This document shows, in pieces, positions 54,879 to 62,491 of a stretch of DNA of 64,000 nucleotides (position 1 is its first letter; every line of letters starts with the position of its first letter). The notes beneath the pieces are model-generated. The model saw only the letters and a list, made by a program, of their open reading frames with translations, was not told where the DNA came from and ran no database searches. Location of the stretch: the NCBI RefSeq assembly GCF_018069925.1, contig NZ_JAGPXB010000002.1:248001-312000 (forward strand). The letters are read 5' to 3'. The DNA is from Flavobacterium erciyesense (GTDB lineage Bacteria; Bacteroidota; Bacteroidia; Flavobacteriales; Flavobacteriaceae). The position numbers and the translations under genes were made by a program.

Positions 54879-55316
54879 ATGTCAAAAGTAGAAGATTTGT
54901 TGAGCAGTGCCGAAGAGCAAGAAGTAGTAGCGGCCATTTGTAGTGCTGAAAAAAATACCTCAGGAGAAATTCGAGTTCATATTGAAAAAACTACTGATCA
55001 AGATCCATACGACCGCGCTATGGATGTTTTTCATGAGTTGAAAATGGATGCAACCGAATTGAAAAACGGTGTATTGATTTATTTGGCAGTAGAAGATCGC
55101 AATTTTGTTATTTGCGGCGATCAAGGCATCAACGAAGTGGTTCCAGATGATTTTTGGGACTGTACGCGTGACATCATGGTGGCGCACTTCAAAAAAGGCG
55201 ATTTCAAACAAGGCTTAATTGATGGCATTCACCGCGCTGGCGAACAATTACAACGCTACTTTCCTTGGCAAGAAGGCGATACAAACGAATTATCAAACGA
55301 AATCTCAAAAGGATAA
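54879..55316 (+). CDS. TPM domain protein, cytoplasmic type
   Basis: A 145-residue protein of the TPM (TLP18.3/Psb32/MOLO-1) phosphatase-like family. TSGEIRVHIEKTTDQDPYDR, LIYLAVEDRNFVICGDQGIN and FKQGLIDGIHRAGEQLQRYF are the family blocks. There is no signal peptide. Its stop overlaps the next start by one base (TAATG), so translation is coupled to the following TPM gene. Confidence 0.88.
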   Translation: MSKVEDLLSSAEEQEVVAAICSAEKNTSGEIRVHIEKTTDQDPYDRAMDVFHELKMDATELKNGVLIYLAVEDRNFVICGDQGINEVVPDDFWDCTRDIMVAHFKKGDFKQGLIDGIHRAGEQLQRYFPWQEGDTNELSNEISKG

Positions 55317-56122
55317 TGAAGCTATATCCAAAAAATATCTTAACCACACTTTGCTTTATTGGTTTCTTACTGATAAGTTTTTCAGCAAATGCTCAATTTA
55401 CCATTCCTGCTAAACCAGATTTTCAAACATCCGTATACGATTATGCTAATGTTTTGAGCAGTACCGAAAAAGCACAATTAGAGCAAAAACTCATCCGATA
55501 TTCTGATTCGACCACTACGCAAATTGTTGTCATAACCATTGAAAGTTTAAAAGGCGAAGATGTAAGTTTACTCGCTACCAGGTGGGCACAAACATGGGGA
55601 ATAGGCGGCTCAGCTCAAGATGATAACGGCGTGATTGTTCTTTTGGCTAAAGCCGAAAAACGAATTGCTATTAATCCTGGATATGGATTAGAGGACCGAT
55701 TAACTGCTGGTTTAGGTGGCGAAATTATTCGAAATATTATTGTTCCCGAATTTAAAGCTGGAAGTTTTTACAACGGTTTAGACAAAGGAACGGATGCCTT
55801 AATTGACGTTTTTAAAGGAAAATACAAAGGCAAACGCGTTGAAAAAAAATCAAGCAAAGGCTTTCCTATTGGACCTATCATTGTAATCGTGATTGTTTTA
55901 ATAATTATAGCATCGCGCAGTAAAGGCAACCGAAATAATGGCAATGACGGTGGCGGAGGCATTGGCTCTTCCCTACTCGATGTGATCATTTTAAGCAACC
56001 TTGGCCGCGGCGGCGGAGGTGGATTTGGTGGTTCTTCAGGTGGTGGTTTTGGAGGCGGCGGCTTCGGTGGTGGTTTTGGCGGAGGTGGTTTCTCTGGCGG
56101 AGGATCTAGCGGAGGTTGGTAA
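55316..56122 (+). CDS. TPM domain protein, exported, with Gly-rich tail (YgcG type)
   Basis: A 268-residue protein. The signal peptide (LLISFSANAQ) precedes the TPM domain (FQTSVYDYANVLSSTEKAQL, ITIESLKGEDVSLLATRWAQ, DNGVIVLLAKAEKRIAINPG). A transmembrane helix (IGPIIVIVIVLIIIASR) is followed by a long Gly-rich, Ser/Phe tail with GGFGGSSGGGFGGGGFGGGF. The ATG at 55316 overlaps the previous stop by one base. Such YgcG-like proteins are linked with LemA in several phyla. Confidence 0.9.
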   Translation: MKLYPKNILTTLCFIGFLLISFSANAQFTIPAKPDFQTSVYDYANVLSSTEKAQLEQKLIRYSDSTTTQIVVITIESLKGEDVSLLATRWAQTWGIGGSAQDDNGVIVLLAKAEKRIAINPGYGLEDRLTAGLGGEIIRNIIVPEFKAGSFYNGLDKGTDALIDVFKGKYKGKRVEKKSSKGFPIGPIIVIVIVLIIIASRSKGNRNNGNDGGGGIGSSLLDVIILSNLGRGGGGGFGGSSGGGFGGGGFGGGFGGGGFSGGGSSGGW

Positions 56123-56167
56123 AACCCTACAGCAATTTTAAGATTAAAATAATTCCCTTAATAATTG

Positions 56168-56210
56168 AAACACTCTTATTTCATGCCACGCAAAAATAAG
56201 AGTGTTTATT
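56168..56210 (+). terminator. Terminator of the LemA/TPM operon
   Basis: AAACACTCTTATTT pairs with AAATAAGAGTGTTT around a 12-base loop, followed by ATTT. It lies 45 bases after the stop and just before the Rrf2 gene. Confidence 0.8.
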
Positions 56211-56225
56211 TAAAATTAGATTTTC

Positions 56226-56639
56226 ATGCTTTCACAAAAAGCCAAATATGCTTTAAAAGCACTTTTGTATTTAGCACAACAAGAAGATACACACGTGTCA
56301 AGAACTCTTGAAATTGCTGACGCAGCTTCTATTCCGAAAAAGTTTTTGGAACAAATACTCCTTGACCTTAAACGCGGGCATTTTGTAGGCAGCAAACAAG
56401 GCAAACTTGGCGGCTATTACCTTTTAAAATCTAAAAATGAAATCACCTTAGCTGATATTCATCGTCTTTTTGATGGTGCAATCGCTTTACTGCCTTGCGC
56501 CTCTTTAAATTTTTACGAACGCTGTTCTGACTGTACTGATGAATCAACATGCGCCTTACGTCACGGGCTAATTGTCATTCGTGAAGAAACACTTAAAGCC
56601 ATGCAAGGCATCACTATTGCTTCGTTAATACATCGTTAA
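56226..56639 (+). CDS. Rrf2 family transcriptional regulator
   Basis: A 137-residue regulator with an N-terminal winged helix (MLSQKAKYALKALLYLAQQE; KKFLEQILLDLKRGHFVGSK; GKLGGYYLLKSK). Cysteines 91, 100, 103 and 109 (LPCASL, ERCSDCTDESTC) resemble the Fe-S or thiol-sensing Cys cluster of IscR/NsrR-like proteins, though spacing is different. In this phylum Rrf2 proteins of this type accompany sulfur assimilation genes. Next comes a box-bearing promoter, a 28-codon frame and a TonB receptor, so it may be their regulator. Confidence 0.88.
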   Translation: MLSQKAKYALKALLYLAQQEDTHVSRTLEIADAASIPKKFLEQILLDLKRGHFVGSKQGKLGGYYLLKSKNEITLADIHRLFDGAIALLPCASLNFYERCSDCTDESTCALRHGLIVIREETLKAMQGITIASLIHR

Positions 56640-56652
56640 AAAAATATTTTTT

Positions 56653-56688
56653 AAACTCTACTAATTTTATAGAATTTATATATATTTG
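56653..56688 (+). promoter_or_regulatory. Promoter with first AAACTCTACTAATT box
   Basis: The box at 56653-56666 lies where a -33 element would be, and TATATTTG (56681-56688) fits TAnnTTTG. There is no TTG at -33, which suggests a regulated promoter. A start near 56694 would give the small frame a leader of about 30 bases. The box recurs at 56832-56845. Confidence 0.65.
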
Positions 56689-56724
56689 CATCGAAATATT
56701 AATAGTAACTCTATTTAAAGCAAG

Positions 56725-56811
56725 ATGAAAAAGATTCAAGTACAAAAATCCCTAGAAGTTTTCAAAAAATTAAACCCCAAATCAATCGGCTGTATGATGT
56801 GTATGTGTTAG
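56725..56811 (+). CDS. Candidate leader peptide rich in terminal Cys/Met (28 aa)
   Basis: A 28-codon frame, too short for standard gene finding. It reads MKKIQVQKSLEVFKKLNPKS and ends IGCMMCMC. The last six residues are all sulfur amino acids and the stop is TAG. The promoter fits and the frame precedes a TonB receptor by 51 bases. A cysteine/methionine-sensing leader peptide is the main idea; a small copper- or metal-binding peptide is the alternative. No terminator hairpin between it and the receptor was found. Translation is not proven. Confidence 0.55.
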   Translation: MKKIQVQKSLEVFKKLNPKSIGCMMCMC

Positions 56812-56831
56812 AAATAAAAAAAATTATTTTA

Positions 56832-56845
56832 AAACTCTACTAATT
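56832..56845 (+). promoter_or_regulatory. Second AAACTCTACTAATT box
   Basis: An exact 14-base match to the box at 56653-56666, and both copies are preceded by a similar A/T-rich run. It lies 17 bases before the receptor ATG. No TAnnTTTG follows, so it is either an operator acting on elongation or translation, or a remnant of a promoter duplication. Confidence 0.6.
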
Positions 56846-56862
56846 ACATATACATACTATAA

Positions 56863-59460
56863 ATGAAAAATATTTATCTAAAACTAAGTACAACTTTATT
56901 ATTTTTTCTAGTTTTCTCCACATCCTTTGCGCAAGTACTTCTTGAAGGAAAAGTAAAAGACGAGCAAGATGCGCCAATTGAAGGTGTCAACATCGTGCTC
57001 AAAGGCACCACAAACACTACTACAACACTTGCTGATGGAACTTTCAGTATTGAAGCAAAGTCACTTCCTTTCACACTTATTGTACAATACGCAGGCTACA
57101 ATACTAAAGAAATTAAAATCACCGAATTACCTACCAACATAAAGCCGCTGGAGATTATCATTTCATACGGAGAAGAAAAAGTACTCTCTGAAGTGGTTGT
57201 TACCTCTCGTAGAAGAATAGAAAAAGCACAAGACATACCAATTGCTGTGTCTGTAGTAACCGGAAAACAAGCGGAACAAGCAGGTGCTTTCAACGTAAAT
57301 CGAGTGAAAGAATTGATTCCTTCGGTACAATTATACTCCTCCAATCCGAGAAATACGGGCATCAACATTAGAGGACTTGGTTCGCCATACGGACTTACTA
57401 ATGACGGGATTGATCCTGGTGTTGGTTTTTATGTTGATGGTGTGTATTATGCACGTCCAGCAGCCACCACTTTAGACTTTGTAGATATTGACCGTATTGA
57501 AGTATTGCGTGGACCACAAGGATCGCTTTTTGGTAAAAACACCACCTCAGGAGCGTTTAACATTACCACCAGAAAACCAAGTTTTACTTCGGGTGCTGAT
57601 TTTGAAGTAAGCTATGGAAATTACGGTTTCCTTCAAGCTAAAACATCAATAACAGGTGCGTTAAGTAAAAAACTGGCTGGTAGAATCTCATTTTCTGGAA
57701 CACAAAGAGACGGATTAATTGATAATGTAGCTACTGGAAGACCTACAAATACTTTAAATAATCAAGGAATTAGAGGCCAATTATTGTACAATGCTTCTGA
57801 AAACACAAACATTTTATTCGCAGCTGATATCACCACACAACGTCCTGATGGATATGCACAAGTGATTGCTGGTGTAGCGCCAACGCAAAGGGCTGCTTAC
57901 CGCCAATTTGATGCTATCATTGCCGATTTGAATTACCAACTCCCGAGCAGAAATGCTTTTGACCGTAAAATTGATCACGATACACCATGGCGTTCTGGAC
58001 AAGATTTAGGTGGCGCATCGCTTAACGTAGATACTAAAATTGGTAAAGGAACTTTGACCTCAACTACAGCATGGCGTTTTTGGAACTGGGATCCTTCAAA
58101 CGATAGAGATTTTACAGGACTTCAAGTTTTGGCGAAATCACAAAATCCAGCCAGACATACGCAGTTGACACAAGAAATTCGCTATGCAGGGCAAGTATCT
58201 TCTAAATTAAGCGGAGTAATTGGTGCCTTTTTTATCGATCAAACGGTTAAGATTAGAGGAACAGAAGAATCTGGAAATGCACAATGGCGTTTTTCTCAAT
58301 CGCCAGTAAACTACAACAATAACGGCGTTTCAACTCCTGTACCGCTTGCTAGATGGGCTGAACCAGGATTACTTGAAGGCTACGGAATACGCACCATTGC
58401 TGATATTCATGCTGTAAGTGCGGCTTTGTTTGGTCAATTAGATTGGCAAGTTACCGATAGATTGCACATTCTACCGGGCTTACGCTACAATTATGACAAA
58501 AAGGAATCGAATTACGACCGTCAAACGTACGGAGGTTTACAAACCAACGATCCGCAATTATTGGCAATAAAAAGAGCGGTGTATACCAACCAAACCTTCT
58601 CTGCAAACAAAGACAAGTTTGACTTTTCAGGAAATATAACGGTGAATTACAAAGCGACTGATAAAATTAATGGCTACGCTACTTACGCTAAAAGTTACAA
58701 ACCAGTGGGTGTAAACGTAGCTGGTTTGCCGACTCCTGCTGCTGGACAAACATTGGCTGATCTTGCTGTCATTAGACCCGAAGACGTAAATCATTATGAA
58801 ATTGGAATAAAAACCTCTCCGTTCAAAAGAGCTATTTTAAACCTGACTTTGTACAATACGGATATCAAAGATTTTCAAACCAATGTACAAGCAGCTGAAT
58901 TAGGAGTAAATCGTGGTTACCTAGCCAATGCAGACAAAGTACGTGTACGAGGTGCCGAAGTGGATGCTAGTTTTGTAGTCAATGAACATTTTACTTTCAA
59001 CGGGGCATTGAGCTATACGGATGGAAAATATATTAAATTCACCAATGCTCCGCTACCGCTTGAAGAAACGGGAGCTCCTGTATCTTTCAAAGATGTGTCT
59101 GGAAGTACTTTGCCTGGTGTTTCAAAATGGGCCGGAAGTTTAGGCGGAGAATATACCAAATCAGCTAAATTTTTTAGCAACCTAGGTAAATTCTTTGTAG
59201 CAATTGACTCGTATGCACGTTCTGAATTTTCATCAAGTCCATCAGCTTCAAAATTCTTGGTGGTTCAAGGATATGCCATCTTGAACGGTCGTTTCGGATT
59301 TAGAGCAACCGAAGGATTATCTGTTAACTTTTGGGGTCGAAACTTATTGAACAAAGATTACTTTGAGCAATTATTACCAGCTGGCGGAAATTCTGGACAT
59401 TATGCTGGTGTTTTAGGTGACCAAAGAACCTACGGAATTACCTTGAAGTATTCGTTGTAA
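56863..59460 (+). CDS. TonB-dependent receptor
   Basis: An 865-residue outer-membrane transporter. The signal peptide (VFSTSFAQ) is followed by a carboxypeptidase-like regulatory domain (about 24-105, LEGKVKDEQDAPIEGVNIVL), a plug (EKAQDIPIAVSVVTGKQAEQ, GVGFYVDGVYYARPAATTLD, VLRGPQGSLFGKNTTSGAFN) and a barrel ending in RTYGITLKYSL. It is of the general siderophore/cobalamin/sulfonate receptor type, not SusC. With an upstream Rrf2 and a Cys/Met peptide, import of a sulfur compound or metal complex is inferred. Confidence 0.93.
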   Translation: MKNIYLKLSTTLLFFLVFSTSFAQVLLEGKVKDEQDAPIEGVNIVLKGTTNTTTTLADGTFSIEAKSLPFTLIVQYAGYNTKEIKITELPTNIKPLEIIISYGEEKVLSEVVVTSRRRIEKAQDIPIAVSVVTGKQAEQAGAFNVNRVKELIPSVQLYSSNPRNTGINIRGLGSPYGLTNDGIDPGVGFYVDGVYYARPAATTLDFVDIDRIEVLRGPQGSLFGKNTTSGAFNITTRKPSFTSGADFEVSYGNYGFLQAKTSITGALSKKLAGRISFSGTQRDGLIDNVATGRPTNTLNNQGIRGQLLYNASENTNILFAADITTQRPDGYAQVIAGVAPTQRAAYRQFDAIIADLNYQLPSRNAFDRKIDHDTPWRSGQDLGGASLNVDTKIGKGTLTSTTAWRFWNWDPSNDRDFTGLQVLAKSQNPARHTQLTQEIRYAGQVSSKLSGVIGAFFIDQTVKIRGTEESGNAQWRFSQSPVNYNNNGVSTPVPLARWAEPGLLEGYGIRTIADIHAVSAALFGQLDWQVTDRLHILPGLRYNYDKKESNYDRQTYGGLQTNDPQLLAIKRAVYTNQTFSANKDKFDFSGNITVNYKATDKINGYATYAKSYKPVGVNVAGLPTPAAGQTLADLAVIRPEDVNHYEIGIKTSPFKRAILNLTLYNTDIKDFQTNVQAAELGVNRGYLANADKVRVRGAEVDASFVVNEHFTFNGALSYTDGKYIKFTNAPLPLEETGAPVSFKDVSGSTLPGVSKWAGSLGGEYTKSAKFFSNLGKFFVAIDSYARSEFSSSPSASKFLVVQGYAILNGRFGFRATEGLSVNFWGRNLLNKDYFEQLLPAGGNSGHYAGVLGDQRTYGITLKYSL

Positions 59461-59486
59461 ACAACAACTTCAGTCTTTTATAATAC

Positions 59487-59523
59487 AGCACCGCTATCCT
59501 ATGAGTTAGCGGTGCTTTTTTTA
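59487..59523 (+). terminator. Terminator of the TonB receptor gene
   Basis: AGCACCGCTA pairs with TAGCGGTGCT-type complement around a short loop, followed by seven T. Confidence 0.92.
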
Positions 59524-59579
59524 TGAGTAATAAATTGAATCAACAGATACGTAACTGCTCTGAAATGGTTGACTTTGTG

Positions 59580-59587
59580 TACATTTG
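59580..59587 (+). promoter_or_regulatory. -7 element of the DUF2490 gene
   Basis: TACATTTG fits TAnnTTTG and lies 17 bases before the ATG at 59605. Confidence 0.5.
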
Positions 59588-59604
59588 CAAGCATTTTAAA
59601 ACTA

Positions 59605-60339
59605 ATGACTCAAAAATTCCTTTTCATTTGTACACTACTCTGTTTGGGGTTGCAAGCACAAACCGTAAAAAAAGTTGACCATCAAAGTATTGTATGGACG
59701 CGCTACTACAACCAATTGCTGTTGAGTGAAAAATGGTCTTTACATTCTGAAATCGACAACAGAGTTTTCACAAAACCCATTCAGCAAAATGTTTACGTGT
59801 TGCGTGTGCAAGGACGTTACAGAATAAACAGCCATCTAGAAACAGGTGCTGGTTTGGCTCATTTTTCGGTTACTACACAAATACCTGAAATCAATCCCGA
59901 CTTTAGGATTCCTGAATACCGCGGGCAACAAGACTTGACTTGGAGAATCAGCGGCAAAAAAATAATACTCAATCAGCGTTTCCAAGTAGAGGAACGTTTT
60001 ATTCACAATGCTAATTCCTTAGGATTGCTAACGGGAACTACTTTTTCATGGCGTTTTAGATACCGCCTGCAAGGAGATTATACGTTTTGGAAAAAAGAAA
60101 ACCAAGCTGTAAAAGCCATTCTCTCTGATGAAATCATGTTCAATGCTGGAAAATCAACCCGTAAAAACACCTTTGACCAAAACAGAATTTACGCAGCGAT
60201 ACACTTTCAAGCCAGCAACCATTTTTCGTATGAGTTAGGCTACCTCAACAGTTATCAAAGGCGCCCTAGCGGTGTTGACTTTTTTGATCGTGATATTATT
60301 CGATTGAGTGTATTTCATCGTTTGAATTGGAAAAAATAA
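59605..60339 (+). CDS. DUF2490 family outer-membrane protein
   Basis: A 244-residue protein. The start at 59605 (MTQKFLFICTLLCLGLQAQT) gives a clean signal peptide; an upstream in-frame ATG does not. The body is a predicted beta-barrel of DUF2490 (IVWTRYYNQLLLSEKWSLHS, RVQGRYRINSHLETGAGLAH, FRYRLQGDYTFWKKENQAVK, LSVFHRLNWKK). It has its own promoter and lies after the receptor terminator. A link with the receptor is only contextual. Confidence 0.88.
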   Translation: MTQKFLFICTLLCLGLQAQTVKKVDHQSIVWTRYYNQLLLSEKWSLHSEIDNRVFTKPIQQNVYVLRVQGRYRINSHLETGAGLAHFSVTTQIPEINPDFRIPEYRGQQDLTWRISGKKIILNQRFQVEERFIHNANSLGLLTGTTFSWRFRYRLQGDYTFWKKENQAVKAILSDEIMFNAGKSTRKNTFDQNRIYAAIHFQASNHFSYELGYLNSYQRRPSGVDFFDRDIIRLSVFHRLNWKK

Positions 60340-60344
60340 ATCAT

Positions 60345-60372
60345 AAAAAAAATCCCGAATTACTTCGGGATT
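60345..60372. terminator. Hairpin between the DUF2490 gene and the accessory locus
   Basis: AATCCCGAA pairs with TTCGGGATT around a 4-base loop. The run of eight A before it gives a T run on the minus strand. It can end transcripts from the minus-strand accessory genes and may also act after DUF2490. Confidence 0.75.
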
Positions 60373-60505
60373 GTCAATCTGGTATTACAGCAGTTTTGGC
60401 ATTTAAGTAAAACCTATTTAAAGATTATACAAATCTTCCCACTATAAAATCAACTTTTTATTAAGCTTATTAGCCAAAATCTCTTGTGTCAAGTGTTAAT
60501 GAAGT

Positions 60506-61165
60506 TTATTCAACACCTAAAATTCCTCTAAATTCATTTTCAATATCTTCAATAAGTTCTACAATATCTTTTTCAATGAAATCAGAAATCTGTTTTATCT
60601 TAACAAAAATATCTTGTGCACTTCCTCCCGGCAACATATTTTTAAAATGGCCCATAAAAGATGAAAATTCAGAACCTTTATTCCAATACTCTTTTGATAA
60701 ATTATCCAATTTTTCAGCTAATTTCCGAGAGAAAAATATTTTGTTTGGAAGATAGTAATTATTAAACTCTTTTATAGCTTTATTCACGCGATCAGCTCTT
60801 TCTTGCTCTTCTTTTTCAGCATCTTCAATAACAACATGAGCTCTTCTCGTAAAGTCATACATCGATGATTGAAGTTCTAGAAGCTTAAAATACAATTCCT
60901 TTATAACTTTGGCTCTCTCTTGATGAAGTTCAGAAAAGCGAATATTGAAAGTGTTTAATTTTATATCAAGTAAGTGTTGAAAGTCTTTATTATTTTGTTC
61001 AATACTTGACTTGTATTTTTCAAGGTGTTGTTTTAAATCATCTTTTTTCAGTTCGATTGTTTCCTCGAAAAAATATTTAATTAGACTTTTGCCAAAAACT
61101 AAACCCGTCAGAATGATTAAAGTTGATGGACCGGAGTATTTTAAATATTCTAGTAGTTCTTTCAT
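60506..61165 (-). CDS. Membrane-anchored coiled-coil protein of unknown function
   Basis: Unrecognised. The 219-residue protein has one N-terminal transmembrane segment (STLIILTGLVFGKSLIKYF) and an otherwise charged, helical body, with a probable long coiled coil at about 35-150 (ETIELKKDDLKQHLEKYKSS, FSELHQERAKVIKELYFKLL). It lies 165 bases downstream of the TIR gene on the same strand, beyond a large palindrome. It may be part of the same accessory cassette or a second cassette; a defence role is inferred from the neighbour only. Confidence 0.75.
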   Translation of the reverse strand: MKELLEYLKYSGPSTLIILTGLVFGKSLIKYFFEETIELKKDDLKQHLEKYKSSIEQNNKDFQHLLDIKLNTFNIRFSELHQERAKVIKELYFKLLELQSSMYDFTRRAHVVIEDAEKEEQERADRVNKAIKEFNNYYLPNKIFFSRKLAEKLDNLSKEYWNKGSEFSSFMGHFKNMLPGGSAQDIFVKIKQISDFIEKDIVELIEDIENEFRGILGVE

Positions 61166-61199
61166 TTTGTCTGCATATTCATTTAACTTGCCTACATTA

Positions 61200-61319
61200 T
61201 TTGGTCGCTTGGCGATTTGGCGAATTTAAGGAACCGAAATCTTTCAGTTAATGCCTAATTTTCCGAGTACAAAACCAACTTAAAATTAAGCCCAAAATCC
61301 GCCATATTGCCAAACTGCT
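61200..61319. repeat. Imperfect palindrome after the TIR gene
   Basis: The left arm (61207-61222, GCTTGGCGATTTGGCG) pairs imperfectly with the right arm (61300-61318, CGCCATATTGCCAAACTGC). The whole is about 120 bases and non-coding. It separates the two accessory genes and adjoins the inverted repeat of the TIR gene. It resembles recombination or folding sites of gene cassettes, but strict attC consensus sites are not met. Confidence 0.6.
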
Positions 61320-61334
61320 GTTAGCACCAGTTAT
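61320..61334. repeat. 15-base inverted repeat, 3' side of the TIR gene
   Basis: GTTAGCACCAGTTAT here and ATAATTGGTGCTAAC at 62233-62247 are inverted copies (14 of 15 match). The two bracket the whole TIR gene; this copy includes its stop codon. Confidence 0.7.
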
Positions 61335-62206
61335 TTTATTTCGTCACTGTCAGGTTTTGTTTTTCTTACTCTTGACGCTACTCTTTTTTCAGGTATACTT
61401 ATTAATTCTTCCATTAACATTTTTGACCTGCGGTATCTTGAGTAAAGTTCTTTTCTAACACCTGGAGAGCTATTCATAGCTTCTTCGACAAAATATTCTA
61501 AAGGTCTGTGTAAATCTCTAATATATTCGATTAATTCAAAATTACCGTTTTCGTAGACTGCTTCGGTTAAGCGTTCTACTGAACTAATCATATCTTCAAA
61601 TGCTCTTGGGTGAAAACTTCTTTCTCTTTCAAATCTTCTGTTTATTGATAATTCCCTTGTCAAAGAAAGAACTTCTTCAATCAGATCTCTTTCACTCCTC
61701 AAATCTTTATTATCAACACTTTTAGCTTTTTCTTCTGCTTCTTTTATCTGGCTTTCAAGTTTTGGCCACCACATTTCAAATACACTATCTATTACATCTG
61801 GTGCCAAAGCAGTTTCTCCTAATTCTGAGTTAACCATTTTAACAACTTTTTTCATTTCTGATTTTGAAAATCTAGCTGCTTGAAATTGTACTAAAGGACC
61901 TTGAATATCTGAAGGTTCTATACCGAAAAGTAATGGGACAACTTTAGATTTTTCAATGTTTTTTGATAACGCTCCAGCTTCAAACATTATCCAATTACTG
62001 TCAAGATTATCTTTTGTCAAACATATAATTCCAATTTTAGAAGCGTCTAGCTCTTTTGAAATTTCTGAACTCCATCTAGTTCCTTTTGTTATATCATCTG
62101 GAGAATAATATGGTTTTGCTGCTTGAATAACTCCTGGTATCCATTGTCTAAATATTTCTGCAATGTTTTTTGAAAGGTCGCCTGACCAGCTAATAAATAT
62201 TCTCAT
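61331..62206 (-). CDS. TIR domain protein, putative NAD-hydrolysing effector
   Basis: A 291-residue protein. The TIR domain (about 1-135) starts MRIFISWSGDLSKNIAEIFR. The candidate catalytic Glu is E76 in WIMFEAGAL, the position of the NADase Glu in bacterial TIR proteins. The C-terminal 150 residues are helical and charged, without a recognised sensor domain. TIR genes of this kind occur in antiphage systems, but some act alone with unknown roles. It is bracketed by inverted repeats and lies next to a membrane coiled-coil gene, in an otherwise housekeeping neighbourhood, so acquisition is likely. Confidence 0.85.
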   Translation of the reverse strand: MRIFISWSGDLSKNIAEIFRQWIPGVIQAAKPYYSPDDITKGTRWSSEISKELDASKIGIICLTKDNLDSNWIMFEAGALSKNIEKSKVVPLLFGIEPSDIQGPLVQFQAARFSKSEMKKVVKMVNSELGETALAPDVIDSVFEMWWPKLESQIKEAEEKAKSVDNKDLRSERDLIEEVLSLTRELSINRRFERERSFHPRAFEDMISSVERLTEAVYENGNFELIEYIRDLHRPLEYFVEEAMNSSPGVRKELYSRYRRSKMLMEELISIPEKRVASRVRKTKPDSDEIK

Positions 62207-62232
62207 AATTTAATTTTTCTGTTTTGTGGTGT

Positions 62233-62247
62233 ATAATTGGTGCTAAC
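62233..62247. repeat. 15-base inverted repeat, 5' side of the TIR gene
   Basis: The partner of 61320-61334, 27 bases before the TIR start codon. The remaining gap up to the der terminators (62248-62404) is AT-rich and shows no gene. Confidence 0.7.
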
Positions 62248-62404
62248 TAATGTATATGTCTCATAAAACAAATCCAATCTATCCTAATATAGATTGCTTC
62301 ATGCCATTGCTATATCTCTTGTTTCTACGAATATAACTATAATCATTATATTAAAAATAAAAAACCTACAAATGGTTAATAAATCCGTTATCAAACAATA
62401 AATA

Positions 62405-62488
62405 CTACAAAAAAAGCCCAAGAATAAAATCTTAGGCTTTTGGTATCTGCTAAACAAAAAAACCACTTCGTTACAAAGTGGTTTTCTA
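62405..62488 (-). terminator. Two successive terminators of der
   Basis: On the minus strand the first hairpin (62455-62485, AAAACCACTT/AAGTGGTTTT) is followed by a T run. A second hairpin (62409-62442, AGCC-AAGA type stem with one mismatch) has another T run. Together they insulate der from the TIR locus. Confidence 0.8.
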
Positions 62489-62491
62489 TTC

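Noticed and set aside
56725..56811. Methanobactin precursor
   Set aside because: The Cys-terminal peptide next to a TonB receptor is reminiscent, but no MbnB/MbnC-like enzymes are present.
61187..61330. Classic integron attC site
   Set aside because: Only one end resembles the GTTRRRY core; the other does not fit and no integron integrase is in the window. Kept only as an unexplained palindrome.
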